Assembly: GCA_019096155.1 (NCBI GenBank)
Contig: JAHCVI010000003.1
Location: 3,596,001 to 3,660,000 of the forward strand
Length of the DNA: 64,000 bases
Direction of reading: 5' to 3'
Source of the DNA: Staphylotrichum longicolle
Lineage: Eukaryota; Ascomycota; Sordariomycetes; Sordariales; Chaetomiaceae
Shown one piece after another: positions 35,983 through 47,745 of the stretch. Both the position numbers and the translations under genes were made by a program. A model generated the notes under the pieces. The model saw nothing but the letters and a program-made list of their open reading frames with translations, was not told the origin of the DNA and ran no database searches. The number at the start of each line of letters is the position of its first letter. The first letter of the stretch is position 1.

Positions 35983-38900
35983 GGTGGAATGGTCGACGCA
36001 GCGTGAAGCTCAAGCGCGGTGACTGTAACGGCGTCGAGAATGATGATATACTCAGGAGGACACGGCCCAGCCCTGCAATCCGACCAAGCCAGCGCGCGGC
36101 CCGCAGCGAAGAAGCGGTCGACGGCAGGGTGCACAAGCGAACGGCTACCCGCAGCACCGTCGTCCACCCGATTTCCAAGCCCTGGGTCGCGGGAAAGCCG
36201 GCCTTCGTATAAGACGCGGTCCGGCAATGGCAATGGGAAAACCGGCCGTATTTCTATTCACGGAGCATGGTATACTCGCGCTGGAGGAAGACCTGTGTAA
36301 CGCAGTCTTTCGCCGAGCCGCCGTGCTGCGCTTCGCCTGGGGGAAGAAGAGAGGAAACGCAACCTCAAAGAAAGAATGAAGAAGAGACGGAGGTAAACCG
36401 GGGAATCCTTTCGTCCTCAGGTAAGAAATGATATGACCTTTCTTTGCCTTTACCTGCCGCAGCCGACATCCGAGCCCGCACGTCAACCACCACAGCAAGG
36501 CCTGGCCACGACAGCAGCGCTGATCATCCCAAACCTGAAAAGAGATTTTACGCCGTCCGACCGGGCGGGCAGAGAAAACGACATGAGACGCAGACGCAGT
36601 GGACCACCGCGGCAGAGACTCAATATCTGCAAATGAAGACATTTTAGCCGGCTGCTTCTTCGCAAGGCAGGCTCAGGCAGGGAAGGGAAGAGGCGACGCA
36701 AGGCTCACCCGTCCCCGGACAGAGCTGGGGGCTTTTCCCTCTCCCGCCAGACGTGCGTCAAATGACTGAAGTAGTATTCAGCGGCGAGCTGTGATAGATG
36801 GGATGGTGTCGATGTTGTGTAGCATTGTGCCTGTCTGCTGTGTTCTGGACCCTGAAGGGCAGACGCCGCCAGGGACGGGATGCAAGACTGGGAGATGGGA
36901 ATGGAATGCGAGGCGCACATTGACGAGCACGCCTTGCGCGCGTATGTAGAACATTGAACTGCATCCCAGGCGTTGACGAGCCTAAGCAATGAGATATCAA
37001 ACTGTTTGTCTGATCCCGCAGCATCAGCTCACCCACCCAAGTAGCCAGCCTGAAACTTGGGGAGCATGATTTGCCAGGGGCATTTCCCGGAAACGCAGAA
37101 AGCCCAAGATCAGACGAACCAGTCACTAAGACTAACAATTGAAGCAAGAGCGCTTGCTCTGAAAGAGACCGACTTCCAAGTCGGGAGGGGAAAAGACTCT
37201 GTCCGAGCTCGAATCGGCATACCGCGAGCACCATGCATGCATCGAGTGCCAGCCCGGGGTACCACGCAACGCCTACAGACAACCACGGCAACAAATTAAC
37301 CAGCCCACGAGCTGAACCTCGACATTTGAGGAGCGGGCTGGTTTGACGTGGGCAGTACCGCAAAGTGAGAGCAGCTGAACGGATGAACGCAGACCAAAGC
37401 AACACACCCATGCAACGGCGAGGACAAAGGGGAGAGAGGTTGCATGCGCTCAGCAAACTGGGTGCAAACCGCACCAATCCCGGAGGAAGAGCAGGCTGTT
37501 GTTGACAAACGAACCGAGGTTCCAAACGAAAGATGAAAGACGGGACGGGAGGAACGAAGAAACAAGATCTGCCGAGCCCGCCACGCACGCTCGGAACCAA
37601 AACCGGTGCAGGAAGATACTGTGGAAGGAGAAAGCAAAAATGTGGGGGGAGGCAACACCGTCCCTTCCATGGTATCTCTCGGGTTAAAGAATAACGTTGT
37701 CCAACCAGACAGCCTAAGGTTAGGTACTGTAAGTGGTATGGAAGGTAAGGTGCCTTGAATGGGGAGGAGCAAGCAAAAACACCGACCTCACAACAGGCAC
37801 GGGAGATCTCCCGGGTGGACCCTCACCCCAGGAACAGCCCAGTCCACTACAGGTCCAGAACCAGGTGGTAGGGTGCTCATTCGCGCGGAAAGAAAACCAA
37901 AGGGGCTCCCGCCTCCGCAAAAGCAGTCGTCATCACTTAACGGGATATAACCACGGATTTTTCACTCCAGGGCCAGGGCCACAATACCACCGCGGCTCGG
38001 CGGGATGTCCAGGGGTAAGGTGTAAGGTAGTATCTGCCTTACTTATTTCCTGAGCGAACATCTCGGTTCCGGCATCGTCGACCAAAGCTATCCTTAGGTA
38101 TGTACGTCTCACCACCGACACGACAGCGTCACACAGCATCGCGCGCAAGCGCAACCCAGCCATGCACACAGTAAACACAGCAAGGGCAATGTCGATCCCA
38201 TCAAACACGAGGTCTGGCCTGATCTGGCCTGGCATGGGTGTTTGGTCAGAGAAGATGCAAGTGAAGAGACGAAGAAGAGTAAAACGGTTGCAATCTGTTT
38301 GTGTACGGCACGCTATCTCGGTGCTGGTCTCGTCTGGGAGGGCACTGCCAGCTAGTCAGCCCGTCAGCCCGTCAGCCACCCAACCTTGTTTAACCAGGGC
38401 GAGGCAAGCTTCGTTGACGTCGAAAGCCAACCAAGCAGTATTCCCTCCTTTGACTCCCCCGTCCTTTTTCATTCGCAGTCCGTGACCTCTGCCAAAGAGC
38501 GAAACTGTGTCGACGCGCATTCATGCCGGTCGGACAGAGTGCACTGGGTTCGCGAGGGCGGGCCCACTGGCCAGCGCCGCTGCTGCCCTGTAGAATCGCT
38601 TCGGTCTCGCTGCTGTTCTAGTGGTGACTGTTTCCCCACCAACATCGCGGTGTGTGTTCCATATCAGTGTCTGGAGAGAGTCAATTGGCAAGCCCAGAAC
38701 GACCGGCGAGGTGACGGAGTCGATGGTTGATCGGCAAGGTTCCGGTCGGTCGGTCGGTCGGTCGACGCAATACATTCCCAGCGGTCCGATTGGCTTCTGT
38801 CTGAGCGCTGGTGAGGTGCTGGTTGGTGACCGAAGGGTTGAGTTCGCTGTCCTGGCGGAATCCATCTGCTCGAATGAATGTATGGCCAGGTATTTCGGTA

Positions 38901-39032
38901 TCAGGTCCTATCATGTGGCGCCCGACGGGGCTGTGTTAGAGAAGCTCTTGATGATCACATGTGTGTTGCCCAAACGTTGCACTTTGCCGGTGCTGGTGCT
39001 GCCCAAAGTAGAGTGCATGCGATGAGTGCTAG
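35983..39032. other. 3 kb with no recognisable gene, upstream of chitin synthase
   Basis: It lies between the chitin synthase start and the UPF2 stop, both on the reverse strand, so it must include a chitin synthase promoter and perhaps a long leader. Reverse open frames up to 280 codons (36758-37600) lack any family signature. A CGGT tetranucleotide repeat sits at 38743-38762. Nothing else was identified. Confidence 0.45.
38743..38762 (+). repeat. CGGT microsatellite
   Basis: Five consecutive CGGT units followed by CGAC, within the long non-coding region upstream of the chitin synthase gene. Confidence 0.85.
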
Positions 39033-42000
39033 TCATGCTCTTCCTTCGCGGCCACCATATGCGATCGGCCATAAGTTGCGCCGGCGGCGGTTAGGACCTG
39101 AGCCTTGGGGACGGCCTACGGCAGCGCATGGCACTTGCTCCTGCGCTTGTAGGGACCTTCTTCCGGGGTGTTCATACCAGTCAACGTCGCTGAGTTGGAG
39201 CTTGCGGACCCGCTGTCCGCGGTCCTTGCCCGATCGAGGGTCAAGCCGGTTGAGATGATGATGGGAAGGGGCTTTTTCGTTTCCTGCAGAGACATGATGA
39301 ATATTGATGCTAGATGTGTAGGGGGCCAAGTGCTCTTCACCATCTGGATCCTCGTTCTCGCGAAGGTCGTAGTTCAGCACCAGGTTCTTGATGCGCTGTT
39401 GCTCCTCCTTTGCCGCCTGTCGCTGGTTGATCAAGGCCACGGCGAAGTTAGAGTCCGAGGGCAGTTCAACCGTTCGAGTCTGCGGCATGTTAGCTACAAC
39501 GAGAAACACGTCAAAGTTGAATCTGACTGACCTGTTGGCGATTCCCTCTCTTGGTCAGCAGAGAAAAGGCCATGGTGACACCCGGGGTGCTTGGCCCACT
39601 CTCGGCCGGCTCGCTGCCGCCCTGACTCTCGCGGTTCTTTGGCCGAACAGGCAGCGGAATGTCGACTTGCTGCTTCGGCTGGAACTTGCGCGTCTCAAAG
39701 CTTTCAGCCATGATCTTGGCATACTCGCGGTCGAAGTCGGCTTCATCTTCGGGATCAACCTCCTCTTCTTCTCTGGTGACAACAATGGCTTCATCCTCGG
39801 AGTCGCTGGCGTTGTATGACGGATCCTGCTCAACGTCCTGCACAGTTCCAGCTTGGTTAGCTGTGGTCGTGAAAGCGAAGCATACCCATTCAGTGCTTAC
39901 CTCGGCCTCGGCCTCCCCATCCTCAGAGCTCGAGTCGTCGTCATCATCCTGATCCGCGAGAGGCATCTCGTCGCCATTCTCGTCGTCACTGGAGATGCCG
40001 CTCGTCGCATCGTCCTGCTCGGCCGCCTTACCAAGTCCGGAGGTCTTTTGGTCCTGAGCAACTGCAAACTGGAAGACTTTGGTGGCCTCCTCGATGTTGG
40101 ACGCCAACTTCCACTGGGGTCGAGTCAGGGCGAAGATGTCCTGCACCAGAAACTCGATGTCCATCGGCAGCGGGTTCTTGGTGTGGATGTAATACTGAAA
40201 GAAGGAGAGGAAGTAGTCCAGCTTCTTTCCTGCAGCGCCCTTGTTGAAGAACATGCCGCAAGTCTCGAGAATGGTCGAAATCAGGCGGATGCGGAAGTAG
40301 TCATCAGGCTGATCAAAGGGATTGACGCGCCCGGGCATTGGCGGTCCACCTAAAAGTCCGTGTCAGTAGATTCTGAGGTGCTGAGAACAGCTGGCTACAT
40401 ACCGTGACCAAAGGTCATAATCTTGTACATGGTGTCGAAGATGACGGGGTGCTCAAGCATTCTGTAGTTGTAGAGCTCCCCAAGATATTTGACTTCGGCG
40501 ACACGGCGCTGATTGAACTCAAAATCATTCTGCTCGAGGCCGAACGCGATTGACTCGATCACGGAATCGATAATGCCGATGACAAACTCGGGATGATAGC
40601 GGTGAATGGCGCTCAAAAGAATCGCGAGAAGGTGGATATTTCCATACTTGACCTTTCCGGGTTTCGAGAAGACCTTGTGAAGGACGGCGACAACCTACAA
40701 CTCGTCAGATCACGGCCTTGAACCCTACCCCTGACAAAACATACCTCTTTCTCCTCCCAGTGCAGTCTGCGGATCTGCCGAAGTACTTTGCTGTAGTTGC
40801 GCTTGGTCAGATCCGTGTAGACCAGCTTGCGGATGAAGAGCTCCATTGGCGTTCTCTCCTTCTGCTGGATGGCTGGGCGCTGCGGCGGGTCGACATAGTA
40901 CACAGCATTCTCGATGAGCATCCTCTCCGCCTGGCCGATGTGCTGCACAGACTTCTTCCGCTGAAGCGTCTCCAAGAAGGTAGCCATCCGAGGCGAGGTC
41001 TCGGGATTCCGCAAAAGGTAGCGACCGCAGTTCTCCAGGAGGTTGCAGATGATCTCAATGTTCATCCGGGAGAAGTCATCCAGGCTGACCTTGAGGCAAT
41101 GAAAGACAACATGCTCCGGAACAATGCCGAACTTGGTCAGTTCGGCGAGGTAGCGAATGTTGCTCAGTCTGACCTGGCCCAAGAATTCCTTCTCCTTGCG
41201 CCGCTGCAGGCTGCGGAACTCGGCATCAAGATACTCCACGAGCCCCTTGGGAATGTCTGACATGTACTGACCAAGAGTGGCAACCAGTCTGGCCCAACAG
41301 GGGAGGAGATCTCCGCGGCCTTTGGGAACGTCCGTCAACGCCTTGACTAGCCGGTTTCTCGAGGCCTTTGAATTGAGGTAGCAGAAGTCAATGGCCGTCT
41401 GGTCAATGGCCTCTTTGGTCGTGAGGTCTGGGAGACGGGAGAGCAGAGCATCCACCTGAGCACCGATGGTCTTGTTCGCGATGGCCACTGACTGGTCGTC
41501 GGCGGCAGTGTCGGCAGGTTTGGGCGTCTCGGCGACTTCGGCAGGGTCAATCTTCTTGCCAACCTGCTCGTCTGCATCGGCCTTTTTCTTCTTGACCTCC
41601 TCCAGAAGAATGCCGGGAACCTTGCCACGGAGGTCGACGAGGTTTTCATAGAAGCGACGCTCTTCTTCATCTTCCCAGATGCCAGAGCCGTCTCCTTGGC
41701 CGCGGAGGTATTCGCCAGCCTTGACGATGCCAATAGAGCCGTTGGCGCCGGCGGAGGGGTCGTCGTTGTCCTTGAGATCCGGCATCTCCGCTCCAATGAT
41801 GTCCGCGATGGCCTGCGCGTTCGCAACAAGCCGTTCCTGAGCCTTGACTTGCTTCTCAAAGTTGGCCTGGCGATCTTCAAAGACCTCGCCCGACTTGACG
41901 TAGGCTTCGGCATTTTTGCGAGACTGAGTGAAGATGGCCTTTTGGTCGCGAGTGAGGTGGCCCTTGACGTCCTCGAAGTACCGTTTCAGGACGTTTCTGA

Positions 42001-42896
42001 AGCGTTCTTGCAGTTCCGGAGGGGTGAAGGGAGGGTCATCGGAGGTTACGGGCTCGCCCTCCTGGTCATCAGCTCCATCCCCAGACCTGGTTGCGCCATC
42101 TTCCTCGACGGTCTTGCGGCCCTCGGACCCGGCTGCCTTGACTCCGAGAACATCCCAGCTGAACGCCTTGACAAAAATAACGAGCAGCGGCAGGTTTGCA
42201 TGTTCCCGGTCGTGGCCAAGCAGGTCCTTGAGAACTTCAAGGGGAAATGGCTCAGCAGGGCCTCCCTTGGCAGATGCCCGGGACTTGACCTCGGCGGGCT
42301 TTGCAGTGGTTCCGTTCGTGGCGTCGTCGGGACGCTTAATGTCGTCGAGAGTGCGGAGGACGTCAACGAGCCACAGCTCCGTCACGACTCGTAGCAGTAC
42401 CCGCTGCCGTACCAGCCGATCTTTCTCCTCTTTCTCTCTGACTTCGGCAGAAAGGGCTTTGAGAACACTCTTGTCCGGCGTGGCCATTGATCTTCCAAGA
42501 AACCAACCGAGGTACGACGTGAACTCTTCGGGGCCGAAGCGCTGGTGCAGAGCGCTGACGATTTCCACGCCGGCCTCAATCTCGCCGGGGGATTTCAGCT
42601 TGCACAAGCCTTCGTGGCAAGCGGAGACAATCTCGGAGAGGTATTTGGAGAGGCTGACGGTCTTGATCTCCTGGATGAACGTGTTCAGGGTCGCGGGGGA
42701 GATGGCGGTACGGAGGCGCTTGATGAAGGCCGTGTTCTTCTTCATGGTCGAGTCGAGGGACTTGGCCACGGGAAAGAGGTCTAACGCCAGTAGGATTTAG
42801 CAACTGCCAACACTCGCAGATTGTCGCTGTCTGTTCACCTTTCTCGCCATTCCAGGCCCTCTGGTTCAGCTCGCGCAGCTCATCTGGGACAGGCAT
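39033..42896 (-). CDS. upf2: Nonsense-mediated decay factor Upf2 (Nmd2)
   Basis: Six exons (42839-42896, 40745-42780, 40403-40694, 39901-40349, 39532-39837, 39033-39479) join in frame and give 1195 residues. KSLDSTMKKNTAFIKRLRTA begins the first MIF4G region. The second and third follow (LVRQRVLLRVVTELWLVDVL..., VEYLDAEFRSLQRRKEKEFL..., and GMFFNKGAAGKKLDYFLSFF). An acidic stretch (DQDDDDDSSSEDGEAEAE) precedes the Upf1-binding tail with LPSDSNFAVALINQRQAAKEEQQ. The protein bridges Upf1 and Upf3 in cytosolic mRNA surveillance. The ATG at 42894-42896 is the only in-frame ATG before the second exon. The last 45 residues are Arg-rich and unlike the rest, so the true end may use another intron (a GGTATGAAC donor lies near 39178). 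Confidence 0.9.
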
Positions 42897-44062
42897 TAGC
42901 CACCTCGGCCAACACAACGGTGCACCTCACGGTGCACCTCACGGAGAACCTACGCCTCCTTGCGCGATCCATGGCGGGCCGGTCTGTTGGTGTATGCAGG
43001 TACGGAAAACTTGGCAGGGGCGGCGCATTCGAAGATGGATATTCGAGATGCTAAGGGTTGAGGAACCGGAAGCGACAATCCCCATCAGCAATGGTAGGCA
43101 TCGGTGATGCGACGGGCAAAAGCAGCCTCTAGAGGCACTCGGGGTCGGGGAAGACTCTGGAGAGAGCAGGAGGCCAGAGGGTCGTGCTGTCGGGGACCGG
43201 GTTGGAGAACCTTTCCGCGGTTGAAAGTTGAAGGTTCGGTGACGGAATTGATGGTGCTGCGTTTTTGGTGGGTTCCTCAACAACCCGCCGCCCTGCATGT
43301 ATGCGCTAGGATTGGGTCATTAGGCGCGGTTTAGCGCCTTGCCCCGCAGGAGGAATGCCCCGCGATGACAGCTGACAGCCCCGCCTGAAACTTGAGCCTT
43401 GAGAGAGGAACAGACTGACACCTTGATACTTTCCATCTTATGCCCAGTCGAAGTACTTTCCAACAAGCTGATAAGCCGATAGGATGTTTCTCCAACTCGC
43501 CTCATTGCAGTTGCAAGAACTGTGTCTCAATCTTCATGCAGGCTTGGGAAGGTCTACCGGTTCGTGGCTGTCGAAAATCTGAGGAGTAACGTCTCTTACC
43601 TCCGGTGACACTCGTCATCCACCCAACAAAACACAAATCGACAAAATGCAGGATCAAAGAGCTAGGTCAATCTTCGTCATTCAAATTGACCTTGCCTCCA
43701 TGATGAAAATAACTGAGAGACAACTGACCAACCAGACCATTGCCGGTCACACTCGTTGGCTCGCAAGGAGGTTGGATTGGAACATGACGCGCGCAAGAGC
43801 AGGCCACGACAAGTAAACGGAGACGGAAGGAGAGAAATTGAGGATTCCAGAAGCAAAGGAGCGCCGAGAAACAACGGATCGCCCGGCCTTGGCAGAAGCC
43901 CACGGCGAGCTTTGCCGGAGCCGATCGGAGCGAGAACCTGACGGCTGGGCCCGCATCGGCCGCTTGACCCGGCGCCAAGCTTTCAGGTTCAGGCCCCTGG
44001 CAGATGGGCCTGGGCCTTTCCTGGCAACCCCTGTCGGTCCACCCAAAACAGCCATGAGCCGC

Positions 44063-44068
44063 TGATAA
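44063..44068 (+). promoter_or_regulatory. GATA motif TGATAA (possible NIT2/AreA site)
   Basis: The hexamer TGATAA fits the HGATAR consensus bound by global nitrogen activators of the NIT2/AreA family. It lies about 940 bases upstream of the nitrate reductase ATG. Such hexamers also occur by chance, so its value rests on the cluster with the other sites. Confidence 0.35.
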
Positions 44069-44316
44069 CGGCAACGACCGAAGGAGGTATGGGGCGTGGG
44101 GGTGAAGGCGGGCTACACATTAAAACAGCGTTGCCAGCCCGACTCGACGACAATGGCTGTTCTTCTGACCCGAGACCAGGCTGGATCCCGCAGCACCAGA
44201 TGAATTCCACGCACTCGATCGCCCTGGCCGTTCTGTTCGCAGCAGCTGCCCCGACGGCGCTGCCAGGCTGATGCGGCATCTCCGTCCCTCCGTCCAATCT
44301 TGTCGAGTGGGCCGCC

Positions 44317-44369
44317 TTATCAGCACGTCTGACCCGCGCATGCGCAAATCGTGGTCAACCAGCTGATAA
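44317..44369. promoter_or_regulatory. Facing pair of GATA motifs (possible NIT2/AreA sites)
   Basis: TTATCA at 44317-44322 and TGATAA at 44364-44369 form two full HGATAR sites in opposite orientation, 41 bases apart and about 50-100 bases upstream of the NIT4-like palindrome. NIT2/AreA activators prefer closely placed pairs, which makes this the most credible GATA element of the region. Confidence 0.5.
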
Positions 44370-44416
44370 GACTGCGGCAAACCGCCCGTACCGTGCCCTG
44401 GTGGCGATCGAGTATG

Positions 44417-44424
44417 TCCGCGGA
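44417..44424. promoter_or_regulatory. TCCGCGGA palindrome, NIT4/NirA-type pathway-specific site
   Basis: This octamer is the symmetrical sequence known to be bound by the Neurospora nitrate-specific activator NIT4 upstream of nit-3. It lies 577 bases before the nitrate reductase ATG and next to a pair of GATA motifs, the arrangement expected for joint control by nitrate induction and nitrogen derepression. Another GATA motif (AGATAG, 44504-44509) and TTATCA (44699-44704) lie nearer the gene. Binding itself is inferred. Confidence 0.65.
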
Positions 44425-45000
44425 AAGAGGCAATCTCGCGCGTGGAGTGTCTGTGAGTGTGTCGATTTCCGGTCTCCTCGGACGGTGTATCGCCAGGCTG
44501 TGGAGATAGGCCGTCTACTGTGTGGTATGCGGTAACACACTCGCTCAGACCTCTCGCCCCGGCTGAGGGTCTCTCCCTCGCTCCCACCCTCACCACCTTC
44601 TCCCAGTGGTCCCCCAAGCCCACAGGAACCGAGACTGGCCCACCCCCAGGGCCAAGCCTTTTGGGGCCTTCTCGTCATCAAGCCACTGCCGATGGTCGTT
44701 ATCATGCAGGTCTCAGCCAGGCCACGGAGAAGCAGAGACTTGCCCCGGAACGATGTGGCATAGATCCGCGCTACTTTGGGGGTGCGGGAGTAAGGCGATG
44801 TATACGGGAGATGCAAGATGATGCCCTTGATGTGTTCAACTTTCCCATGTCCTGCTGGTATTTCATGGGTCCATCCGCCATCTCGTCTTTGCGTCTCAGA
44901 CCCTACAGCACCTAGCCTACTCATAACTACGTAGCGCCTTAGCTTGTCTGCTGTTTGCGTGTGCCTTTTCTGGATAGCTGCGTCCTAGTCTGCAGACAAG

Positions 45001-47745
45001 ATGGAAGTCGTCCCATTACCAACTCCTTCCGAGTCCCCGGACCGATCTCCCGTCATGGCCTTCCACTCAGGCCTTCCACCAACACCACCAATCCAGGACT
45101 TCGACGAGTACCAAAAACCAGGGCTTGTCCTGCCGACCCACATCGACGGGTCAAAGCCACTCTATCCCCTTCCCCCGGCGTCAAGACAGAACAGCGTCCT
45201 CGCCGAAGACCTCAAGACCCCAGACAACTACGTGGAGAGGGACCCACGCCTCATCAGGCTGACCGGCGTGCACCCATTCAACGTCGAAGCACCCCTGAGC
45301 GACCTCTACGACGAGGGCTTCCTCACAACCAAGGACCTTCACTATGTGCGGAACCACGGCGCCGTACCGCGGGTTGAGGACTCGGAATGCCTCGACTGGG
45401 AGTTCACTATCGAGGGCATGGTCTCGAACCCCATCAAGATGACGCTGCGAGACCTCATCCAGACCTACGACCAAGTCACGTACCCGATCACGCTCGTGTG
45501 TGCCGGCAACCGGCGCAAGGAGCAGAACGTGGTCCGGAAAACCAAAGGCTTCTCCTGGGGCGCCGCCGGCCTCTCCACGGCCCTCTGGACCGGCGTCACT
45601 CTCCCCGACCTCCTGGCCCGCGCCGGTCCCAAGCGCGGAGCCAAGTATGTCTGCTTCGAAGGCGCCGATAAGCTGCCCAATGGCTACTACGGCACGTCAG
45701 TCAAGCTCAACTGGGCCATGGACCCCGACCGGGGCATGATGGTGGCGCACAGGATGAACGGCGAGGCGCTGCCGCCAGACCACGGCAAGCCCCTGCGGAT
45801 CGTCATCCCCGGCCAGATCGGCGGCCGCAGCGTCAAGTGGCTGAAGCGGATCATCGTCACGTCCAAGCCGAGCGAAAACTGGTACCACATCTACGACAAC
45901 AGGGTGCTGCCCGGCATGATCAGCCCCGAGGACAGCGCCAACCTGCCCGAGACGTGGAAGGACGAGCGGTACGCCATCTACGACCTCAACACCAACAGCG
46001 CCATCTGCTACCCCGCGCACAACGAGACGGTGCCGCTGACGGGCGGTGCCGAGTCGTACAAGCTCAAGGGGTACGCATACGCCGGCGGCGGGAAGCGGGT
46101 CACGCGGCTCGAGGTGACGCTCGACCAGGGCAGGACGTGGATGCTAGCGACCGTGTCGTATCCCGAAGACCTGTACCGCCTGGCGCCCGACGGAGAAGTC
46201 CTGTTTGGCGGCCGGCTGGACATGGCGTGGCGCGAGAGCTGCTTCTGCTGGTGCTTCTGGGAGCTCGACCTGCCCCTCTCGAGGCTCCAAGAGGCCGGGG
46301 ACGTGATGATCCGGGCGATGGACGACTCCATGATGGTGCAGCCGCGGGATATGTACTGGAGCGTGCTGGGCATGATGAACAACCCGTGGTACCGGGTGGT
46401 GATCCACAAGGAGGCGCACTCCCTGCGCTTCGAGCACCCGACCCAGCCGGCGCTGATGCCCGGCGGCTGGATGGAGCGCGTCAAGAAGGAAGGCGGCAAC
46501 ATCACCAACGGCTTCTGGGGCGAGAAGATGGCCGGCGAGGACGCCGCGCCCGTCCAAGAGGCGCCAGCCAAGGAGATCAGCATGGTCGACGAGACCAAAG
46601 TCGCCCGGAAAATCACCGCCGACGAGCTCCGCCAGCACTCGGGCGACGACGAGCCATGGTTTGTCGTCAACGGCCACGTCTACGACGGCACCAAGTTCCT
46701 CGAAGGCCACCCCGGCGGCGCAGCCTCCATCATCAACGCAGCAGGCCAAGACGTGAGCGAGGAATTCCTCGCCATCCGTAAGCCCTCCCCTTCCCCCCCC
46801 GCTTTCCCAACCCTAACCAACCAAACCCCACTAACCCCCCCTACCACAGACAGCGAAAACGCCAAAGCAATGATGCCCACCTACCACCTCGGCGCCCTCT
46901 CAGCGCCCCTCTCCGCCGAAGACGACTCCGCCGAGCACACCTCCCCAGCCGACGACCCGGTCTTCCTCTCCCCCAAGACCTGGCGCAAGGCCCTCCTGGC
47001 GCGCAAGACCCCCGTCTCCCAGGACACCAAGATCTTCACCTTCACGCTCCCCTCCCCTTCGCAGACGGTCGGCCTCCCCGTGGGGCAGCACCTCATGATC
47101 CGCCTGCGCGACCCCGTCACGCGCGAGGCCGTCATCCGCGCGTACACGCCGCTCTCGGAAGGGTCCGAGCGGGGGGAGCTGAACGTGCTGATCAAGATCT
47201 ACCGCGACGCGCCGGGCACGCCCGGCGGCAAGATGACGCAGGGCCTGGACTCGCTGCCGCTCGGGCACGCGGTCGAGTTTAAAGGCCCCGTGGGCAAGTT
47301 CGAGTACCTCGGCCGGGGCCAGTGCACGATCAACGGCAGGGGGAGGAAGGTCGGCCGGTTCGTGATGGTCTGCGGCGGGAGCGGGATCACGCCCATCTGG
47401 GCGGTGCTGCGGGCCGTGATGAAGGATAAGGAAGACGAGACGCGGTGTCTCGTGCTGGACGGGAACCGGATGGAGGGGGACATCCTGCTGAAAGACGAGC
47501 TGGAGGAGGCGGAGAGGGACGGGAGTGGGAGGTGCAAGGTGGTGCACACGCTCAGTCGGCCGGGCGAGGGGTGGACGGGAGGGAAGGGGCGGATGGATGG
47601 GGAGCTGTTTGAGCGGGAGGTGGGCAGGCCGCCGGCGGAGAGGGATGTGATGGTGCTGATTTGCGGGCCCGAGGGGATGGAGAAGGGGGCTAAGGCGGCA
47701 CTGCTGGGGATGGGCTGGGATGAGGAGGATTTGCTGTTCTTTTAG
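45001..47745 (+). CDS. nit-3: Assimilatory nitrate reductase [NADPH]
   Basis: Two exons, 45001-46777 and 46850-47745, encode 890 residues, in the fungal range. The molybdenum cofactor domain has LVCAGNRRKEQ with the Mo-ligand Cys at about 167, followed by the dimerisation domain ending near residue 510. A cytochrome b5 domain carries HPGG (His about 570) and the second axial His at about 593. The FAD domain has RAYTPLS and the NADPH domain has CGGSGITPIW and CGPEGM. It reduces nitrate to nitrite in the cytosol, the first step of nitrate use. The intron splits the codon of the second heme-ligand His (C|AC). Upstream motifs suggest control by NIT4- and NIT2-like factors. No nitrite reductase or nitrate transporter lies in the window. 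Confidence 0.96.
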   Translation: MEVVPLPTPSESPDRSPVMAFHSGLPPTPPIQDFDEYQKPGLVLPTHIDGSKPLYPLPPASRQNSVLAEDLKTPDNYVERDPRLIRLTGVHPFNVEAPLSDLYDEGFLTTKDLHYVRNHGAVPRVEDSECLDWEFTIEGMVSNPIKMTLRDLIQTYDQVTYPITLVCAGNRRKEQNVVRKTKGFSWGAAGLSTALWTGVTLPDLLARAGPKRGAKYVCFEGADKLPNGYYGTSVKLNWAMDPDRGMMVAHRMNGEALPPDHGKPLRIVIPGQIGGRSVKWLKRIIVTSKPSENWYHIYDNRVLPGMISPEDSANLPETWKDERYAIYDLNTNSAICYPAHNETVPLTGGAESYKLKGYAYAGGGKRVTRLEVTLDQGRTWMLATVSYPEDLYRLAPDGEVLFGGRLDMAWRESCFCWCFWELDLPLSRLQEAGDVMIRAMDDSMMVQPRDMYWSVLGMMNNPWYRVVIHKEAHSLRFEHPTQPALMPGGWMERVKKEGGNITNGFWGEKMAGEDAAPVQEAPAKEISMVDETKVARKITADELRQHSGDDEPWFVVNGHVYDGTKFLEGHPGGAASIINAAGQDVSEEFLAIRKPSPSPPAFPTLTNQTPLTPPTTDSENAKAMMPTYHLGALSAPLSAEDDSAEHTSPADDPVFLSPKTWRKALLARKTPVSQDTKIFTFTLPSPSQTVGLPVGQHLMIRLRDPVTREAVIRAYTPLSEGSERGELNVLIKIYRDAPGTPGGKMTQGLDSLPLGHAVEFKGPVGKFEYLGRGQCTINGRGRKVGRFVMVCGGSGITPIWAVLRAVMKDKEDETRCLVLDGNRMEGDILLKDELEEAERDGSGRCKVVHTLSRPGEGWTGGKGRMDGELFEREVGRPPAERDVMVLICGPEGMEKGAKAALLGMGWDEEDLLFF

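Larger units (their letters stand above)
42897..45000. promoter_or_regulatory. Divergent control region, UPF2 / nitrate reductase
   Basis: The 2.1 kb between the divergent starts carry an exact NIT4-type palindrome and several GATA motifs, listed separately, all within 940 bases of the nitrate reductase ATG. A 12-base direct repeat GGTGCACCTCAC lies just upstream of UPF2 near 42919-42942. No gene was recognised. Confidence 0.6.
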
